Of a DNA stretch of 64,000 bases, positions 12,329-21,781 are shown piece by piece. The stretch is from CAWFLT01 sp963816795 (lineage in GTDB: Bacteria; Acidobacteriota; Vicinamibacteria; Vicinamibacterales; SCN-69-37). The position numbers and the translations under genes are program-made. The first letter of the stretch is position 1. Each line of letters opens with the position of its first letter. The notes below the pieces were generated by a model that worked only from the letters and a program-made list of their open reading frames with translations, had not been told where the DNA came from and did no database searches. The stretch spans positions 434,001 through 498,000 of the forward strand of contig CAWFLT010000006.1 of assembly GCA_963816795.1 (NCBI GenBank). The letters run 5' to 3'.

Positions 12329-12365
12329 GCGGCTGCCTACACCGCAATGGAAACCGCTATAGGCG

Positions 12366-13226
12366 TCAGGGCGTCGAGCGGCGGGCGATGATCCCCGAGT
12401 CGATGATCTGGCCGGCGCGCGAGACCGCCTGAAAGTACAAGCGATCCCGATTGATCTCGCAGATCAGAAATGCGAGATCCCGGTCGAAGCCCTTCGCCGT
12501 CATCCCCGTGGTTCGCCTGATATTGCCGACGCGCAGCTGGCCGCCAGATCCGACGACGAAGTGTTGGATGCCCTGCTGCGGCAGCAACCGCTCGTAGAAG
12601 TGATCGTGGCCGGTAAACACAACACTGACGCCGTTGGCCACCAGCAGCGGCTCAATCACCTTGCGCAGCGCCAGATCGGATCCATGCCGGGCGCCGGACG
12701 AGTAGAGCGGATGATGGAAGTGCGGAATCTTCCAGTCCTCCCGAGCGCGGGAGACCTCCTGTTCGAACCAGGCGAGCTGCTCCGGAGTCATGTACGAGGA
12801 CTCGAGCGCGAAGAACCGGACGTCCTGCTTCGGCGCCTTGAACGAGTAGTAGAGCCGCCCGTCCATGTTGAACGGCTTGTAGTCGCGTTGTTGGCGCCGG
12901 TCATGATTGCCGAGCGAGGCGTAGAACTTGACCCCGGCGTCGAGCAGCGGCTTGTACGGCCTTTCGAACTTGCGCTCGAAGTCGCCGGGGTTCTGCGAAC
13001 CGTAGAGGTTGTCGCCGACCGTGATCACGAGCTCGAAGGGGAACCGTGCGTGGGCCTTCGCCATCTGCTCGGCAAGCTGATACTGCCGCGTGCTTCCATT
13101 GCCGAAGTCGCCGAGCACGGCGAACTTGAGGGAGTCGTCGAGATTGGGGAGGGCGACGACCTCGCCGGCCGGGATCTCCGGCAACGGCGCCAGCACGGGC
13201 GCGCAACCGATGAGAAGCCCAACCAA
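12366..13226 (-). CDS. Lipoprotein metallophosphoesterase
   Basis: Calcineurin-like phosphoesterase with the full motif set: LGDFGNGS, VGDNLYG, LGNHDRR, HFHHPLYSSG and FTGHDHFYER. These bind two metals and resemble purple acid phosphatase and tartrate-resistant phosphatase types. A lipobox (LLIGC) near the N-terminus predicts export and lipid anchoring. The annotated start is TTG at 13226, but the in-frame upstream sequence (LIVRRARPGAAAVAAAALV) would complete a good signal peptide and has no ATG or GTG, so the true start is probably further upstream, coupled to the stop of the preceding gene at 13274. Substrate unknown. Confidence 0.82.
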   Translation of the reverse strand: MVGLLIGCAPVLAPLPEIPAGEVVALPNLDDSLKFAVLGDFGNGSTRQYQLAEQMAKAHARFPFELVITVGDNLYGSQNPGDFERKFERPYKPLLDAGVKFYASLGNHDRRQQRDYKPFNMDGRLYYSFKAPKQDVRFFALESSYMTPEQLAWFEQEVSRAREDWKIPHFHHPLYSSGARHGSDLALRKVIEPLLVANGVSVVFTGHDHFYERLLPQQGIQHFVVGSGGQLRVGNIRRTTGMTAKGFDRDLAFLICEINRDRLYFQAVSRAGQIIDSGIIARRSTP

Positions 13227-13273
13227 CGCCGCCGCGGCGACGGCCGCGGCACCAGGTCTCGCGCGCCGAACGA

Positions 13274-13885
13274 TCAGGAGCCGCCCCCTTTTGGCAGGGC
13301 CTGATCCATGTAGTCGACGATGACCTGCGTCTGGGCGTCGAGCAGGAGCAGGCGGCTGCCCACGAAACGGTACTCGAGCCCATCGGGCAGAGGCGGTAAC
13401 GCCTTCAGGATCACCAGCGGCACGGTCGACACCGGCTGGCCGTCTGGATAGCGGGTATTGATCCGCATGGCCGACGCCACGGGCTGGTCATCCCCGATCG
13501 TCGCGCGGAGGCTTCCGCCGTCCGGGCCGGCGAACAGATCGTTGAGCAGGCCGCGGAGCACCGGCCGCACGGCGGCGGTGAACACGTCACCCGGCCGGGC
13601 AGCGACCCGGGCGGCGGCGATGCGGCTGGCGAGCTCCCGCTCGTGCGCGGCGATGAGGTCCGGAGTGGGTTGGGCGCCGAGCGGCGGCAGCGACGACTCG
13701 AGCTTCTTGCGCTGGGCGACGTACTCAGCCGCGCGCTTCTGAAAGTCCGCCAGCGCGGCGGCCTGCGGATTGACGGCGGGCGCGCCGGCGCGGCCAGCCT
13801 GCCGGCTGGCAATGCCAGTGCCAGGCGCTGCGGCCATCGCCAGCGTCAGCATGAGCACGCGCGCGCGCAACGCTGGAACTTTCAC
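13274..13885 (-). CDS. Secreted protein of unknown function
   Basis: I do not recognise the family. From GTG 13885 (VKVPALRARV) the protein has 203 residues with a signal peptide (MLTLAMAAAPGTGIAS region), an Ala-rich helical stretch, and a compact C-terminal half (RFVGSRLLLLDAQTQVIVDY) that reads as alternating strands. There are no cysteines and no catalytic motif I can name. An open frame continues upstream to 14137, but that part is antisense to the TonB receptor gene and is rejected. It is immediately upstream of, and probably translationally coupled to, the metallophosphoesterase gene, and divergent from the receptor. Confidence 0.65.
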   Translation of the reverse strand: MKVPALRARVLMLTLAMAAAPGTGIASRQAGRAGAPAVNPQAAALADFQKRAAEYVAQRKKLESSLPPLGAQPTPDLIAAHERELASRIAAARVAARPGDVFTAAVRPVLRGLLNDLFAGPDGGSLRATIGDDQPVASAMRINTRYPDGQPVSTVPLVILKALPPLPDGLEYRFVGSRLLLLDAQTQVIVDYMDQALPKGGGS

Positions 13886-13978
13886 TTGACTTCGATCCGG
13901 ACGAGCGACAATTCTCGCACCACACCGTCGTTTATATCGCGTTTGTTCCGCGAAGGCAGCCCCAAGTGGAGGACACAC

Positions 13979-16924
13979 ATGATGACGCGTCGGGCGGTCG
14001 CAGCGTGGATACTGGTCCTGTGCACCTGGGCGAGTCCGGCGTTCGGACAGTCGCAGGCGATCAACGGCACGATTGAAGGCACGGTCAAAGACGACCAGGC
14101 CGGCGTGCTTCCTGGCGTGACCGTGACGATCACGCATGTCGAGACCGGGACCGCGCGCGTCGTCGTGACGAACGCCACCGGTACGTATCGCGCGCCCCTC
14201 CTGCCGCTTGGCACCTACAAGATCGAGTACGCGATGACGGGCTTCCGCAAGTTCACACGAGCCGGGGTCACGCTCGCCGCCGGCCAGACCATCGTGCTGA
14301 ATGAGGCGCTCCAGGTCGGCGCCCAGGAAGAGGTCACGGTCACCGCGGATTCCCCGGTGGTCGACCTCGCGAAAATCGACGTCGGTCGCAACCTGACCGA
14401 ACGCGAGATCAAGAACCTGCCGATGGTGTCGCGCAATCCCTACAACTTCGCGCTGCTCGAGCCAGGCGTCACCGGCTTCGAGAACGAAGAGTTCGGCGTG
14501 CCGCGCTTCGCGGTCAACGGCCAGATGACCCGCATCAACTATCAGGTCGACGGCAACACGAACACTCAGAAAGATCGGGCCGGGCTGCGACTCATCCCGA
14601 TGTCCGAGGTCATGATTCGCGAGGTCCAGATCGTCAGCTCGGGGTACGCCCCGGAGTTCGGCCAGACGACCGGCATGGTCTACAACGCCGTCACGCCCTC
14701 CGGCTCGAACCGCTTTACCGGAGACGTCGGTTACCGGTTCCGATTGAAGAAGTGGTCGGCCTTCCCGTTCTTCTTCACCCAGCCCCAGACGGAGGAGAAC
14801 CGGCCGGACAACTCGCTGAGCATTTTCACGACCTCAGTCGGCGGCCCGCTGAAGAAGAACACGCTGTTCTTCTACGGCGGCATCGAGCGCACGTATCAGG
14901 CCCAGGACCGCGTGATCACCCTCGATCCGTCGGTCGTCCAGGCCGTTGGCGTCGCGCCGCAGCCGGGCAGCATCGACGGCAAACGCTCGGTCTTGTTCCT
15001 CATCGGCAAGGTCGACTGGCAGGTGAACACGAACCATCGCGCCTCGTTCCGGTTCAACTCGTTCGAAAACGATAATCCGTTCAACGCGAGCACGGGCGGA
15101 GCCAATGCCTACGAACGCGCAGTGGACTTCATCGACGGCATGACGTCGACGGCGGGCCAGATCGTGTCGACGGTCGGCCCGGCGATGCTGAACGAGTTGC
15201 GAATCCAGTACGCGCGCCGGCACTTCTACCGGTTCTCTCACGATCCGTCGGTCACCGGCGTCTCGGTCAACGTCAACGGCGGCACGGTGAACGGCGTCAG
15301 CCAGAACATCAATTTCGGCGCGCCCACCGGCGACGGCGAGGACTTCGTGCAGGGCATCGGGCAGATCGTCGACAACTTCACCTACATGCGCGGCACGCAC
15401 AGCTACAAGACCGGCTTCGACATCCAGTGGATCACCGATCACCGCGAAGTCCCCCTGCCCGGCGACCTATACGTTCCCGTCTATTCAGGCCTACAACGAC
15501 GCCAAGTCCGGGGTGAACCCGCGCAGCTACACGACGTTCACGCAGACGCTCGGCGAGCCCGCATTCAACATGAAGAACGCGATGTTCAGCGCGTTCGTGC
15601 AGGACGACTGGAAGCTGACGCCGGCGTTCAAGTTGCTCTACGGCGTGCGCTACGACTACTACATGTATCCCGACGGCATCGAGGGCGCGCCCTACAACTC
15701 CACCTTTTCGCGCGACGGCAACAACCTCGCGCCGCGCCTGGGTTTCGCGTGGACGCTCGACAACGCCGCCAGGACGGTCGTGCGCGGGAGCACGGGCGTC
15801 ATGTACGACCAGGCGCTCCTCGCCATCGTCGAGAACGCGTACAGGAGCGTCGGGACTGGCGCGGACGGACGACGGCTGCCTCGTTGAACGCCACGAGTCC
15901 GAACGCCCCCGCGTTCCCCAACACGCTGGCCGCACTTCCGCCAGGCACGGTGCAGGTCTCGACGACGGTGCAGGGCATGGCGGAAGACTTCGAGACCGCC
16001 AGGACCTGGCAGAGCAACGTCACGCTCGAGCGCGGGCTTGGCGCCAACTACTCCGCCTCGGTCGGCGTCCGGTACACGCGCGGCTGGAGTCTCCCGGTGA
16101 TCAACGACATCAACCTCGCGGGCGTCGCGCCCGTGCGGTACCTGGAGGACGGCCGCGGCGTCTACAGCACTGCGGTGAATGCGACGACGCGCGTCGATCC
16201 GCGCTACAACCGGGTCCGGCTCGTCGAGTCCGTCGGTGAGTCCTGGTACAAGGCGATGACGCTGCAGCTCACCAAGCGGTGGTCGAACGGGATTCAATAC
16301 AACCTGAACTACACGCTTGCCAAAGGTGAGGACACCGCGCCGCTCGGCGGCGGCACCCTGGCCGTGCAGGGCGATGCTGTGCGCGTCGACCCCGTCAACC
16401 TCGAGCTCGACCGCGGGCCCAACCAACTCGACATCCGGCACAACTTCAACGGCAGCATCGTCGCGATCTCGTCGGTGAAGCGATTCAGTCCGTGGCTCAA
16501 CCGGATCCTCACCGACAATCAGGCGAGCTTCATCCTCCAATTCAACAGCGGGATCCCGGACGCAATCACCGGCACGCGCGATTTGAATCTGGACGGCAAC
16601 AACGGCGACCGGCCGATCTTCGAAACGCGCAATTCGATGTACATCCCGACTCGCTGGAACATCGACATGCGCTACTCGCGCTTCTTCGCGCTCGGCGGCG
16701 GACGACGGTTCGAAGTCCAGGCCGAGTTCAAGAACCTCTTCAACATCGAGCAGATCTCCGGCGTGAACAACACCTTGACGGTGGACGTGGACGGCTACCC
16801 GGTCGATCCGGTCACGCTCGTCCGCCTGCCGCTCGACTCGATCTCGCACAGCGGCTCAGACTACCCGGCGACAGGCGGCCGCGAGCAGCGCAAGTTCCAG
16901 TTGGGATTCAAGTTCTATTTTTAG
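13979..16924 (+). CDS. Oar-like TonB-dependent receptor with carboxypeptidase-regulatory domain
   Basis: Outer-membrane receptor/transporter of the Oar-like type that is abundant in Acidobacteriota. ATG 13979 follows TGGAGGACACAC. Order: signal peptide (ending near SPAFGQ), beta-sandwich regulatory domain (GTIEGTVKDDQAGVLPGVTV to ALQVGAQEEVTVTA), plug (DVGRNLTEREIKNLP and NYQVDGNTNTQ), then a long beta-barrel ending in a terminal aromatic strand (KFQLGFKFYF). The frame stays open throughout, but residues from about 15468 to 15865 read as basic nonsense. The barrel sequence (AYNDAKSGVNPRSYTTF and onward) continues in a second frame there and returns at LNATSPNAP. So two compensating frame changes are hidden inside an apparently intact gene. 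Ligand unknown. Confidence 0.85.
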   Translation: MMTRRAVAAWILVLCTWASPAFGQSQAINGTIEGTVKDDQAGVLPGVTVTITHVETGTARVVVTNATGTYRAPLLPLGTYKIEYAMTGFRKFTRAGVTLAAGQTIVLNEALQVGAQEEVTVTADSPVVDLAKIDVGRNLTEREIKNLPMVSRNPYNFALLEPGVTGFENEEFGVPRFAVNGQMTRINYQVDGNTNTQKDRAGLRLIPMSEVMIREVQIVSSGYAPEFGQTTGMVYNAVTPSGSNRFTGDVGYRFRLKKWSAFPFFFTQPQTEENRPDNSLSIFTTSVGGPLKKNTLFFYGGIERTYQAQDRVITLDPSVVQAVGVAPQPGSIDGKRSVLFLIGKVDWQVNTNHRASFRFNSFENDNPFNASTGGANAYERAVDFIDGMTSTAGQIVSTVGPAMLNELRIQYARRHFYRFSHDPSVTGVSVNVNGGTVNGVSQNINFGAPTGDGEDFVQGIGQIVDNFTYMRGTHSYKTGFDIQWITDHREVPLPGDLYVPVYSGLQRRQVRGEPAQLHDVHADARRARIQHEERDVQRVRAGRLEADAGVQVALRRALRLLHVSRRHRGRALQLHLFARRQQPRAAPGFRVDARQRRQDGRAREHGRHVRPGAPRHRRERVQERRDWRGRTTAASLNATSPNAPAFPNTLAALPPGTVQVSTTVQGMAEDFETARTWQSNVTLERGLGANYSASVGVRYTRGWSLPVINDINLAGVAPVRYLEDGRGVYSTAVNATTRVDPRYNRVRLVESVGESWYKAMTLQLTKRWSNGIQYNLNYTLAKGEDTAPLGGGTLAVQGDAVRVDPVNLELDRGPNQLDIRHNFNGSIVAISSVKRFSPWLNRILTDNQASFILQFNSGIPDAITGTRDLNLDGNNGDRPIFETRNSMYIPTRWNIDMRYSRFFALGGGRRFEVQAEFKNLFNIEQISGVNNTLTVDVDGYPVDPVTLVRLPLDSISHSGSDYPATGGREQRKFQLGFKFYF

Positions 16925-17250
16925 AGGGCACGGAGAAAAAGATAGAGGGCACGGAGAGAAGCTAGAGATCACGGAGAAGAACAGTTGACACCCCGCGCCG
17001 GTGTCTGGCGCGGGCCCGAGGCGCGGGGGTGGGGCCCCGCGCCCGTGAGCAAAGTGAACACCCCGCGCCGGTGTCTGGCGCGGAGCCCAGGACGCGGGGG
17101 TGAGAGCCCCGCGCCATGAAGCAAAGTGAACACCCCGCGCCGGTGTGTGGCGCGGGCCCGAGGCGCGGGGGTGGGCCGCCTTCGCGCCGAAGGCGCTTCG
17201 GCGAGCTGGGCCGAAGCCTTGGCGGAGGCCAGGCCCCGCGCCACTAAGTA
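16923..17250. repeat. Composite repeat: CACGGAG module plus three ~70-bp GC-rich tandem units
   Basis: This fills the 339-bp gap between the receptor stop and the PIG-L start and holds no gene. Part A: three copies of a TAGAG-N3-CACGGAGA-like phrase (16923-16975). Part B: tandem units starting at 16987, 17056 and 17128 (spacing 69 and 72), each with CACCCCGCGCCGGTGT, a GC-rich dyad around GCGCGGGGGTG, and, in the first two, a GCAAAGTGAAC-like end. A further GC-rich tail runs to about 17250. A matching A+B arrangement precedes etfA (54076-54325) in the same orientation relative to transcription. Confidence 0.75.
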
Positions 17251-17263
17251 AAGAGAGAAACTC

Positions 17264-20133
17264 ATGACGGTCCGAACTCTACGGCTGAGCTTGGGCATCT
17301 TGCTCGTGGTGTCAGTGAGCCTGGCGCCGTTGGGCGTGCGGTCGCAGGTCACGCCGCTGAAGTTCGATCAGGGCGCGACGGGACTCGGTCTCGCGTTGCG
17401 GCAGCTGCCCGTCGAAGGCACGGTGCTCTACGTCACGGCGCACCCCGATGACGAGAACAACGGCGTGCTCGTGGCGCTCAATCGCGGGCGCGGGCTCAAG
17501 ACGTCCCTGCTGACCGTCACGCGCGGCGACGGCGGGCAGAACGAGATCGGGCCGGAGCTGTTCCAGGCGATCGGCATCCTCCGCGGCGAAGAGCTGGCCG
17601 GTGTTCACAAGTACGACGGCGCCGACCAGTACCACACCCGCGCCTACGAGTTCGGCTACTCCTTCAGCGTCGAGGAAACGTTCGAAAAGTGGGGCAAGGA
17701 AGAAATCCTCAAGGACGTCGTCCGCGTGATCCGCAGCGTGCGGCCGGACGTGATCCTCACGATGAGCCCGGACGGGATGGGTGGCGGACAGCATCATCAG
17801 GCGTCGGCACGGCTCGCGCACGAGGCGTTTCGCGTCGCGGCCGATCCCACGCGGTTTCCTGAACAGATCAAGGAAGGACTGAGGCCGTGGCAGGCGCGCA
17901 AGGTGTATCAGTCCGGAGGCGGCGGGCCTGGTGGCGGCGGCCGCGGCGCGGCGCCAGCGGGCGGCGCGGCGCCCGGAGCCGTGGCGGCGCCGGTGCGCGT
18001 CTCGACGGGCGACTTCGACCCGCTGCTCGGGATGTCCTGGGCGCAGTTCGGACAGATCGCGCGCGGGTATCACCAGTGCCAGGGCACCGGCCAGCTCGAG
18101 GCGTTTCCTGGTGACAGCGGCGGCTCCTACGTCTTGCGCGACAGCGAGCCGGCGATCACGGGCACCGAGGCGGACATCCTCCAGGGAGTCGACACGTCGA
18201 TCCGGCGGCTCGCGCAGTTTGCGGCGGGGGAAGAGACCAAGGTCCCGTCACTCGTTGCCGATCTCGGCGCCATCGAAAGCGCGGCACGCGCCGCGCTCGA
18301 CAGCTTCGATGCCCGCGCGCCGCACAAGACGTTGCCCGCGCTCGCTCAGGGCCTGGCGCGTGTGCGGCAGCTTCGAGCGGCGGTTTCCGCCAGTACGCTG
18401 TCGGCCGGTCCGAAGGCCGAGCTCCTCTGGCGGCTCGATCGCAAGGCGCAGGACTTCATGAAGGCGCTGCAACTCGCGCAGGGATTGGTCGTGCACGTCA
18501 TCGCCAACGACGGCAACGTCGTGCGCGGACAGAGCTTCGGCGTCACCGTGCAGGCCTTCAACACCGGCCCCGAGCCGATGACCCTCGACGCGGTGACGTT
18601 GAACGTGCCGGCAGGATGGACCGCGGCGCTCCAGAACGGGCAACCCGCGACGCTGGCCTACAACCAGTCGGCGACGTTCGCGTACTCGGTGACGGTCGGG
18701 CCGAACGCGCGCTACTCGCAGCCGTTCTGGAAGGTGCATCCCGGCGTCGACCGATACGACCTCGACGTCCCGGAACATCAGACGCTGCCGTGGAGCCCGC
18801 CGGACGTCACGGCGACGCTCAGCTACACCGCGGCCGGCGCCGCCGCGTCAACGACGTCGCCCGCCTACTATCGGTACGACGGTCCGTGGGTCGGCGGCCA
18901 GAAAGAGAAGGTCGTGAACATCGTGCCCGTGCTGTCGGTGAAGCTCACCCCGGACATCGCGGTCGTGCCAGTGATGGCGGGCGGGCAGCCGCGCGAGTTC
19001 CGCGTGACCGTCGCCAACAACGCCAAGACTGGCGCCTCCGTCCAGGTGCGGCTCGAGACCCCGCCGGGTTGGACCGTGCAGCCGGCGTCCGCGACGCTCA
19101 CCTTCGGCGTCGAGGAAGAGGAGGTCACGTCGCAGTTCTTCGTCACGCCTCCGGCGAAGTTGCAGCCGGGCGTCACCGAAATCAAGGCGGTCGCCGTCCG
19201 CGACGGCCAGCCGTACCGCGAGGGCTACCAGACGATCGCCTACAACCACATCCAGGAGCGCCACCTCTTTCACCCGGCCAGCTCGCAGGTCAAGGTCTTC
19301 GACGTCGACGTTGCCGCGCAACCTGCAGATCGGCTACGTGATGGGCACCGGCGACGACGTGCCGCAGGCGATTCGCCAGCTCGGCGCGAATCTGACGATG
19401 CTCGACGCCGACGACGTCGCGTTCGGCGACCTGTCGCGGTTTTCGACCATCGTGCTCGGCATCCGCGCCTACGAGAAGCGCCCCGACGTCCGAGCCTACA
19501 ACCAGCGGTTGCTGGACTTCGCGCGCAACGGCGGGCACCTCGTCGTGCAATACAACAAGGTCGCGATGAACCAGCTCGGCGCCGGCGCCGCCGGCGGGGG
19601 CCGCGGTTTTGGCGGCGACGTGCCGGCCGCCGGCCCTCCTGGCGGCCGGGGCGCCGGCGGCCCTGGCGGTCCGCCACCTGGCGCAGCGGCGGGCGCACCT
19701 CCAGGCGCGGCTGGCCCGGGCCGCGGTGGCCGCGGCGGCGGCGCGCCGCCGGCCAGCCCATACGTGCCCTACCCGGGCGGCATTACGAGCAATCGTGTGT
19801 CCGTGGAGGAGGCGCCGGTTCGCGTGCTCGAAGAGGGCGCCGTCGAACTGACCGGTCCCAATCGCATTACGGCCGCAGACTTCAGCGGTTGGGTCCAGGA
19901 GCGCGGCCTCTACTTCTTTGGCGCCAACGACGCGCGCTACACGGATCTGACTGGCCTCCACCGACACCTGGCCCAACAACCCCGGCGACAAGCGCGGCAT
20001 GCTGACGGTCGCGACCCTCGGCAAAGGCACGTGGACCTATGTCGGACTGGGCCTCTGGCGACAGCTACCAGCCGGGACGCCGGGCGCTTACCGCATCATG
20101 GCGAACCTGATCGCACGACAGCGGGTCAAGTAA
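17264..20133 (+). CDS. Secreted PIG-L/LmbE-family deacetylase (frameshifted)
   Basis: Zinc-dependent N-deacetylase fold, usually acting on N-acetyl sugars; substrate here unknown. The signal peptide is MTVRTLRLSLGILLVVSVSL. The zinc motif HPDDE is at residues 60-64 and the third ligand is probably in GGGQHHQ near residue 176. After the catalytic domain come NEW3-like beta domains (LNVPAGWTAALQ and LETPPGWTVQPA) and a glutamine-amidotransferase-like C-terminal region (YVMGTGDDVPQAI). That region is interrupted by a Gly/Pro/Ala-rich insertion at 19586-19755. Frame changes near 19310 and 19953 must be bridged; the end then reads MANLIARQRVK with TAA at 20131-20133, about 955 residues. Confidence 0.82.
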
Positions 20134-20141
20134 TTCGGAGC

Positions 20142-20185
20142 GGCGGGCTTTAGCCCGCCCTCGCCGGGCCGGCTAAAGCCGGCCC
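20142..20185. repeat. Double hairpin downstream of the PIG-L gene
   Basis: Two adjacent stems: GGCGGGCT/AGCCCGCC (20142-20149, 20152-20159) and GGGCCGGCT/AGCCGGCCC (20166-20174, 20177-20185), followed by CTCC. The same pair in the same order is at 32468-32510. Each follows the 3' end of a plus-strand gene; here it also faces the argH stop, so bidirectional termination is possible. There is no T-run. Confidence 0.75.
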
Positions 20186-20194
20186 CTCCAGCAC

Positions 20195-21646
20195 CTAGAG
20201 TCCCGCGCACGCCAATGACAGTTTCTGCTCCGCGTCGCTGAGTGCCTGTCGTTGGCGCGCGATCGTCGCGTCGTCGGCGTCGAGCCGAGCGGACGCGACG
20301 GCGAGCGCTTCTGCCGTGACGTCGGGAGCCGGTCCGCCGTGTGTACGGCGCACCGCGATGAAATGCTCCGGACTGAGCAGCCGTGCGAGCTCGGCCTCCG
20401 TCAGCGCGATCTCGCGTCCACCCAGTTCGCGGGTGGCGGCGGCGACGATCTCGCCGATCGGCGCTGACGACGCCTCGCGCCGAGAGCGGACGACACGGGC
20501 GGCGACGCCGTGCGCGATCTTGAACGACAAGCCGTGGTCGCGCACGAGCGTGTCAGCGAGCTCGGTGGTCGTCACCCAGCCTTCGCGCGCGCGCGCCGCC
20601 ATCCGCTCGACGGCGAACTCGGCAGCCGACATGGCGACCGCGACCAGGCGGATGCCGCGTGTGGCATCGGCGAAGACCGAGGCCACGAGCGGTTGCAGAT
20701 CATCCTCCGTATCGACAATGTCGCCGAACGGAGTGTTGTGGGCGACCAGCGGCAGGCCATTCGCCTGCGCGAGCGCTTTGGACAGCAGGGCGCGCGCGTG
20801 CTCCAGCGCGACGGGATTGCGCTTCTGCGGCATGATGCTGCTGATCTGCACCAGATCGTCCGGCAGCCGCAAGTAGCCGACCTCGCTCGTGCACCACAAC
20901 AACATGTCCTGGACGAACCGGCCGGTGCCGACGAGCGTCACCGCCGCCGCGGCGGCGGCTTCGAGGAGATAGTCGACCGTCGCGATACTGCCGTACGTGT
21001 TCCCGGTCGGGCCCGCAAAGCCCAGCAGCTCGCTGGTGCGCTCGCGGTCGATCGGGAAACCGGTACCGGTGATCGCACAGGCCCCGAGTGGGTTCTGGTT
21101 CGTGCGCTCGTAGGCGGCGAAAATCCTGGCCGTGTCGCGCTCCCGTTCCTCAATCACGGCCAGCAGATAGTGCGCGAGCGTCGTCGGCTGCGCAGGCTGG
21201 GTATGCGTGTGCGCGGGAAAGATCGTCTCGCGGTGCCGAAGCGCGACCTCGAGCAGTGCGCGCCGGAGCGTGAGCACCGAGTCGGCGACGTCGAGGAGCG
21301 CCTGCCGGAGTCGCATCCGATACATCGTCATGTCGATGTCGTTGCGGCTGCGGGCGGTGTGCAGACGGCCCGCGAGCTCGGCGCCAGCCGTACGGGCGAT
21401 CAGCCCATCGACGTAGAAGTAGAGATCCTCACACACACCGTCGTACGGCACCTGGCGAACGGCGGCAGGGTCGACGGCGTCGAGGGCCTGTCGCAGGCTC
21501 CGGGCGTCGGCCGCCGAGACGATGTCGCGCTCGGCCAGCATCACGAGATGGGCGCGATGGATAGCGAGCAGCGGATCGAGGAGCAGCGCTTTGGCGTCCT
21601 CGAAGTTCTCGTTCAGGACGAGCCGGATGTACTCAGGTGAGAACAT
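20195..21646 (-). CDS. argH: Argininosuccinate lyase
   Basis: Cleaves argininosuccinate to arginine and fumarate. It has 483 residues, uninterrupted, and belongs to the fumarase/aspartase superfamily. The signature loop SSIMPQKRNP lies near residues 268-277. Other family blocks are LHTARSRNDIDMTMYRMRLR, HTHTQPAQPTTLAHYLLA and the C-terminal VRRTHGGPAPDVTAEAL typical of ArgH rather than PurB. No other arginine genes adjoin it; carAB lies 12 kb away. It is transcribed alone on the minus strand, divergent from the penicillin-binding protein gene. Confidence 0.92.
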   Translation of the reverse strand: MFSPEYIRLVLNENFEDAKALLLDPLLAIHRAHLVMLAERDIVSAADARSLRQALDAVDPAAVRQVPYDGVCEDLYFYVDGLIARTAGAELAGRLHTARSRNDIDMTMYRMRLRQALLDVADSVLTLRRALLEVALRHRETIFPAHTHTQPAQPTTLAHYLLAVIEERERDTARIFAAYERTNQNPLGACAITGTGFPIDRERTSELLGFAGPTGNTYGSIATVDYLLEAAAAAAVTLVGTGRFVQDMLLWCTSEVGYLRLPDDLVQISSIMPQKRNPVALEHARALLSKALAQANGLPLVAHNTPFGDIVDTEDDLQPLVASVFADATRGIRLVAVAMSAAEFAVERMAARAREGWVTTTELADTLVRDHGLSFKIAHGVAARVVRSRREASSAPIGEIVAAATRELGGREIALTEAELARLLSPEHFIAVRRTHGGPAPDVTAEALAVASARLDADDATIARQRQALSDAEQKLSLACAGL

Positions 21647-21781
21647 CAGTGTGAGTGGGTGAACACCGGACCGTCGGTGTCGTCCGGCCTCGGAAGGGCA
21701 ACGTTAGTCGGCAGGGTGCCGAGTGTCAAGTTGTGCACGGGACAGGACGCGCTCTTTGCCGTACACTGCTTCGAGATCGTC

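Noticed and set aside
13886..14137. N-terminal extension of the secreted unknown protein
   Set aside because: It would overlap the receptor's signal peptide region antisense and place the real signal peptide internally.
16984..17200. Tandem ~70-bp units as a CRISPR array
   Set aside because: Only three units, no unique spacers between short identical repeats, and no cas genes in the window.
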